Shown here piece after piece: positions 23,315 to 25,386 of a stretch of 25,386 nt of DNA. Location of the stretch: NCBI GenBank assembly GCA_964342805.1, contig CAYFHQ010000051.1, positions 1 through 25,386 of the forward strand. Direction: 5' to 3'. The stretch's first letter is position 1. Each line of letters starts with the position of its first letter. The notes under the pieces were generated by a model. The model searched no databases and was not told where the DNA came from. It saw only the letters and a list, made by a program, of their open reading frames with translations. Position numbers and translations under genes: made by a program. Source of the DNA: CAYFHQ01 sp964342805. GTDB lineage: Bacteria; Bacillota; Clostridia; Peptostreptococcales; Acidaminobacteraceae.

Positions 23315-24325
23315 TTATTCTCCAAAGACGCTGGCTACCTGCTTCATTTTCTCTATGATCGGTAAATCGTATGGACACTTGGGTTCACAATTGCCACACT
23401 GGATACAGGCACTGGCCTTAACCGCCTGCTTGCCATAGTAGGTGGCTGCATACCCTTCCATTTTATATCGGACCTTGTAGCCCTCTGCAATAAACATGGC
23501 TGGAATGTTGATGTTCTGAGGACAGGGCAGACAGTAACCACACCGCCTGCAGAAGTTGCCATGGAGTTCCTTAACAATGGCCGTTGCTTCTTCCTGTTCC
23601 ACAGGATTAAAGCCATAAGGCCCCCTGGCCACCTTGGCATTGGTTACCACCTCTTCAGGCATTTCCATTCCTGGAATGGCCACCGACACATTGTCATTCT
23701 GGAGGATAAACTTCAGACTCAAGACCCCATTGCTAATGGCCCCTCCTGCAATGGGCTTCATGACAATGACGCCAATATGTCTACGCTTGGCTATGGCAAA
23801 AAGGTCTGTCCCCTGGCTCTCCACAAGATTATATGGAAACTGGAGGGTCTCAAAGGGCATGTCCTCAATGACTTCCCTCACCAGGTCCGCACTATGGGCA
23901 GTCATACCCACATGACCAATCTTGCCCTCTTCCTTGGCTTCCACCAGGGCTTTATAGGCTCCATTGGGACCCATGATAAAGTCATAGTCAGCCTTGTCCT
24001 TGATCAAATGACACTGGTAGAGGTCAATATAATCCGTCTGTAGCCGATCAAGACTGGTCTCGATCTCTGCCTTCATGGCTTCATAGGTTTTGGCCATGGA
24101 CTTGGTTGCCAATATAAACTTGTCCCGCCGTCCCTGGAGGGCATTGCCCAGGAAACCTTCGCTAACCGTATAGCCCCTGGCTGTGTCTATGAAGTTGAGA
24201 CCCTCTTCCTCCAGGGCGTCAATGATCTCAACTACTTTTTCTTGGTTGACCCGCTGTATGGGTATACCCCCAAAACCGATGGGGACAATCTCTAAACCCG
24301 TTTTTCCCAGTACTCGTGTTTCCAT
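23315..24325 (-). CDS. Aldo/keto reductase with C-terminal 4Fe-4S ferredoxin-like domain
   Basis: Oxidoreductase of 336 residues. Seen: an aldo/keto reductase barrel (about 1-250) with the full catalytic tetrad D47, Y52, K75, H106 and NADPH-site features near IPGMEMPEEV; then a C-terminal extension with two cysteine clusters, CRRCGYCLPCP (about 258) and CIQCGNCEPKCPY (about 308), typical of two 4Fe-4S centres. This domain pair is common in anaerobes, where the carbonyl substrate is usually unknown and the clusters may pass electrons to or from ferredoxin (inference). The start has GAGGAAG about 6 nt upstream. It follows the GGDEF gene by 69 nt, in which no clear terminator is seen, so read-through is possible. 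Confidence 0.94.
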   Translation of the reverse strand: METRVLGKTGLEIVPIGFGGIPIQRVNQEKVVEIIDALEEEGLNFIDTARGYTVSEGFLGNALQGRRDKFILATKSMAKTYEAMKAEIETSLDRLQTDYIDLYQCHLIKDKADYDFIMGPNGAYKALVEAKEEGKIGHVGMTAHSADLVREVIEDMPFETLQFPYNLVESQGTDLFAIAKRRHIGVIVMKPIAGGAISNGVLSLKFILQNDNVSVAIPGMEMPEEVVTNAKVARGPYGFNPVEQEEATAIVKELHGNFCRRCGYCLPCPQNINIPAMFIAEGYKVRYKMEGYAATYYGKQAVKASACIQCGNCEPKCPYDLPIIEKMKQVASVFGE

Positions 24326-24394
24326 GATTTCTTCCTCTACTTTTCAATCCCCTATAACGCCTTCTAATAACTTTCTTTATCTTTTTACACAAGC

Positions 24395-24913
24395 CTATAG
24401 GATTGTGCTTCTAAACTGGTTTCTTCCGGCGTCTTTGGCCGTATACAAGGCTTGGTCTGCCTTATGGATCAACTGAACAACGTCCATGTCACCAGTTGGG
24501 AAGGTGGACGCCACCCCCATACTAAAGGTCACATGGTCACAAATATCATTATAGGCATGGGCAATGCAAAGTGCATCAATTTCTTCTTTAATGCGCTCTG
24601 CAACCTCCATGGCCCCGTCCAAGGGTGTGTTGGGTAGGACTACCAAAAACTCTTCCCCACCAAATCGACCAACAAAATCCTCAGGCCGGTACATGAGGCT
24701 CATCATGGCCTGGGTCACCTTGCGAAGGACAACGTCCCCCTCCACGTGGCCATAATTGTCATTGTACTCTTTGAAGCGGTCGATATCCAACATAATCACG
24801 GACATGGGTAGCTGGTATCTCACACAGTTTTTCCAGTGGACCTCCAGGAGTTTTTCCACCCCCCGGCGGTTGTAAGCCTTGGTAAGAGGATCTTCCATGC
24901 TCAGCATTTCCAA
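24395..24913 (-). CDS. GGDEF domain, C-terminal half of a frame-split diguanylate cyclase
   Basis: Domain of about 172 residues expected to make cyclic di-GMP from GTP. Seen: DPLTKAYNRRG opening, metal-binding MLDIDRFKEYND, the active loop FGGEEF, and an inhibitory-site motif RPED exactly five residues before it, so product feedback is likely. The frame opens inside the coding sequence of the receiver domain gene and has only weak ribosome sites of its own; possible starts are TTG 24913, ATG 24907 and ATG 24898. Joining it to the upstream frame by one base restores a normal REC-linker-GGDEF protein of about 328 residues (linker then reads EEKKRLEMLSMEDPL). It is either made by -1 frameshifting at 24916-24922, by re-initiation, or the gene is broken or misread. 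Confidence 0.88.
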   Translation of the reverse strand: MEMLSMEDPLTKAYNRRGVEKLLEVHWKNCVRYQLPMSVIMLDIDRFKEYNDNYGHVEGDVVLRKVTQAMMSLMYRPEDFVGRFGGEEFLVVLPNTPLDGAMEVAERIKEEIDALCIAHAYNDICDHVTFSMGVASTFPTGDMDVVQLIHKADQALYTAKDAGRNQFRSTIL

Positions 24914-25380
24914 CCGTTTTTTTCCTCGTTGATTTCCGTAAGCTGCTGTACCTTAAAGGACAGTTCCTCTGCTTGTTCTTCGATAATCCGCCGCTGGACA
25001 TACATTTCCTTAAAAATGTTGACCTTGCTACGGAGGATAATGGGATCAATGGGTTTAAACAAGTAGTCCACGGCCCCCACTTCGTAGCCCTTAAAGATGG
25101 CTGTTTGTTCCTTAGAAATGGCTGTCACAAAGATGATCGGAATATTTTTTGTCTTTTCGATACTTCGTAACAACTCCGCTGTTTCAAACCCGTCCATGCC
25201 AGGCATTTGCACATCCATAAGGATAACAGCAAATGAATGACTACTGCACAGGGTCAAGGCCTCCTCCCCTGAGAGGGCCTTGACGATGTTGAGGTCTGGG
25301 TCTTCCAAGACGCTCTCCATGACCAGATGGTTTTCTCTGATATCATCAACAATGAGGATATCTACTTTTTCATTTAACAT
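24901..25380 (-). CDS. Receiver domain, N-terminal half of a frame-split REC-GGDEF regulator
   Basis: Response-regulator receiver of 159 residues ending early. Seen: D12/D13, phospho-acceptor D56 in VILMDVQMPGMDG, a conserved T in FVTAISKEQ and K in LFKPIDP, then a coiled linker with EEQAEELSFKVQQLTEINEEK. The linker should lead into a GGDEF domain but after seven A residues the frame reads NGWKC and stops at 24901, overlapping the GGDEF frame by 13 nt. The ATG at 25380 lies 6 bases from the window edge, so the ribosome site cannot be checked. Its kinase partner is not visible. Confidence 0.88.
   Translation of the reverse strand: MLNEKVDILIVDDIRENHLVMESVLEDPDLNIVKALSGEEALTLCSSHSFAVILMDVQMPGMDGFETAELLRSIEKTKNIPIIFVTAISKEQTAIFKGYEVGAVDYLFKPIDPIILRSKVNIFKEMYVQRRIIEEQAEELSFKVQQLTEINEEKNGWKC
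24916..24922 (-). other. Slippery heptamer A-AAA-AAC at the REC/GGDEF frame junction
   Basis: Read in the receiver frame the minus strand is GA-A-AAA-AAC-GGT, a canonical X-XXY-YYZ -1 slip site. A -1 slip gives AAA-AAA-CGG and enters the GGDEF frame exactly. A one-base deletion or a sequencing error in the run of seven A residues would look the same. Confidence 0.6.
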
Positions 25381-25386
25381 TCGAAT

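Noticed and set aside
1..25386. CRISPR arrays, insertion sequences, tRNA or rRNA genes
   Set aside because: No regularly spaced direct repeats, transposase motifs, cloverleaf or conserved rRNA sequence was seen on either strand.

Overview
The window looks like part of the chromosome of an anaerobic, low-to-mid GC Gram-positive bacterium, most likely a Clostridia-type organism. This is inferred from strong AGGAGG-type ribosome sites, solute-binding proteins and other exported proteins made as lipoproteins, a PadR/HAAS-domain membrane protein pair, an aldo/keto reductase with a ferredoxin-like tail, and a sigma-54 activator driving a catabolic-looking operon. Nearly all genes are on the minus strand; only two (an SRPBCC protein and a lipoprotein) are on the plus strand. 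No rRNA, tRNA, CRISPR array, IS element or phage gene was seen.

Layout. (1) 1-4589, minus: a signalling operon transcribed as HD-GYP response regulator, then a response regulator with a degenerate HD-like output domain, then a large dCache/HAMP/triple-PAS sensor histidine kinase cut by the left window edge just after its phospho-acceptor His. (2) 4650-8244: a TVP38/TMEM64-type membrane protein, a divergent SRPBCC protein, and an orphan histidine kinase with a periplasmic solute-binding-type sensor, separated by clear hairpin terminators. (3) 8282-11216: a PadR regulator plus HAAS-type membrane protein under a near-perfect promoter carrying a palindrome in its spacer, then a large lipoprotein of unknown function. 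(4) 11327-22568: the most interesting part, a ten-gene operon (LivH-LivM-LivG-LivF-LivK type ABC importer, alpha/beta-hydrolase lacking its Ser nucleophile, KAS III-like condensing enzyme, acetyl-CoA hydrolase/CoA-transferase family protein, two further alpha/beta-hydrolases), preceded by a PAS-AAA+-Fis sigma-54 activator gene. (5) 22798-25380: a dCMP deaminase, an iron-sulfur aldo/keto reductase, and a REC-GGDEF diguanylate cyclase split into two frames at an A-AAA-AAC heptamer.

How the parts fit. Both the importer/enzyme operon and the activator gene have textbook -24/-12 (GG-N10-GC) promoters, and each is preceded by two copies of an 18-bp dyad built from the half-site TGTCCGGAA. This predicts a self-activating regulator that turns on uptake of a small carboxylate or amino-acid-like compound, its activation to a CoA thioester, and C-C bond or ester chemistry by the condensing enzyme and hydrolases. 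The substrate is unknown, and the enzyme combination does not match a pathway I can name. The c-di-GMP synthesis protein at the right edge and the HD-GYP phosphodiesterase at the left edge suggest cyclic-di-GMP signalling flanks this locus, but no direct link to the operon is visible.
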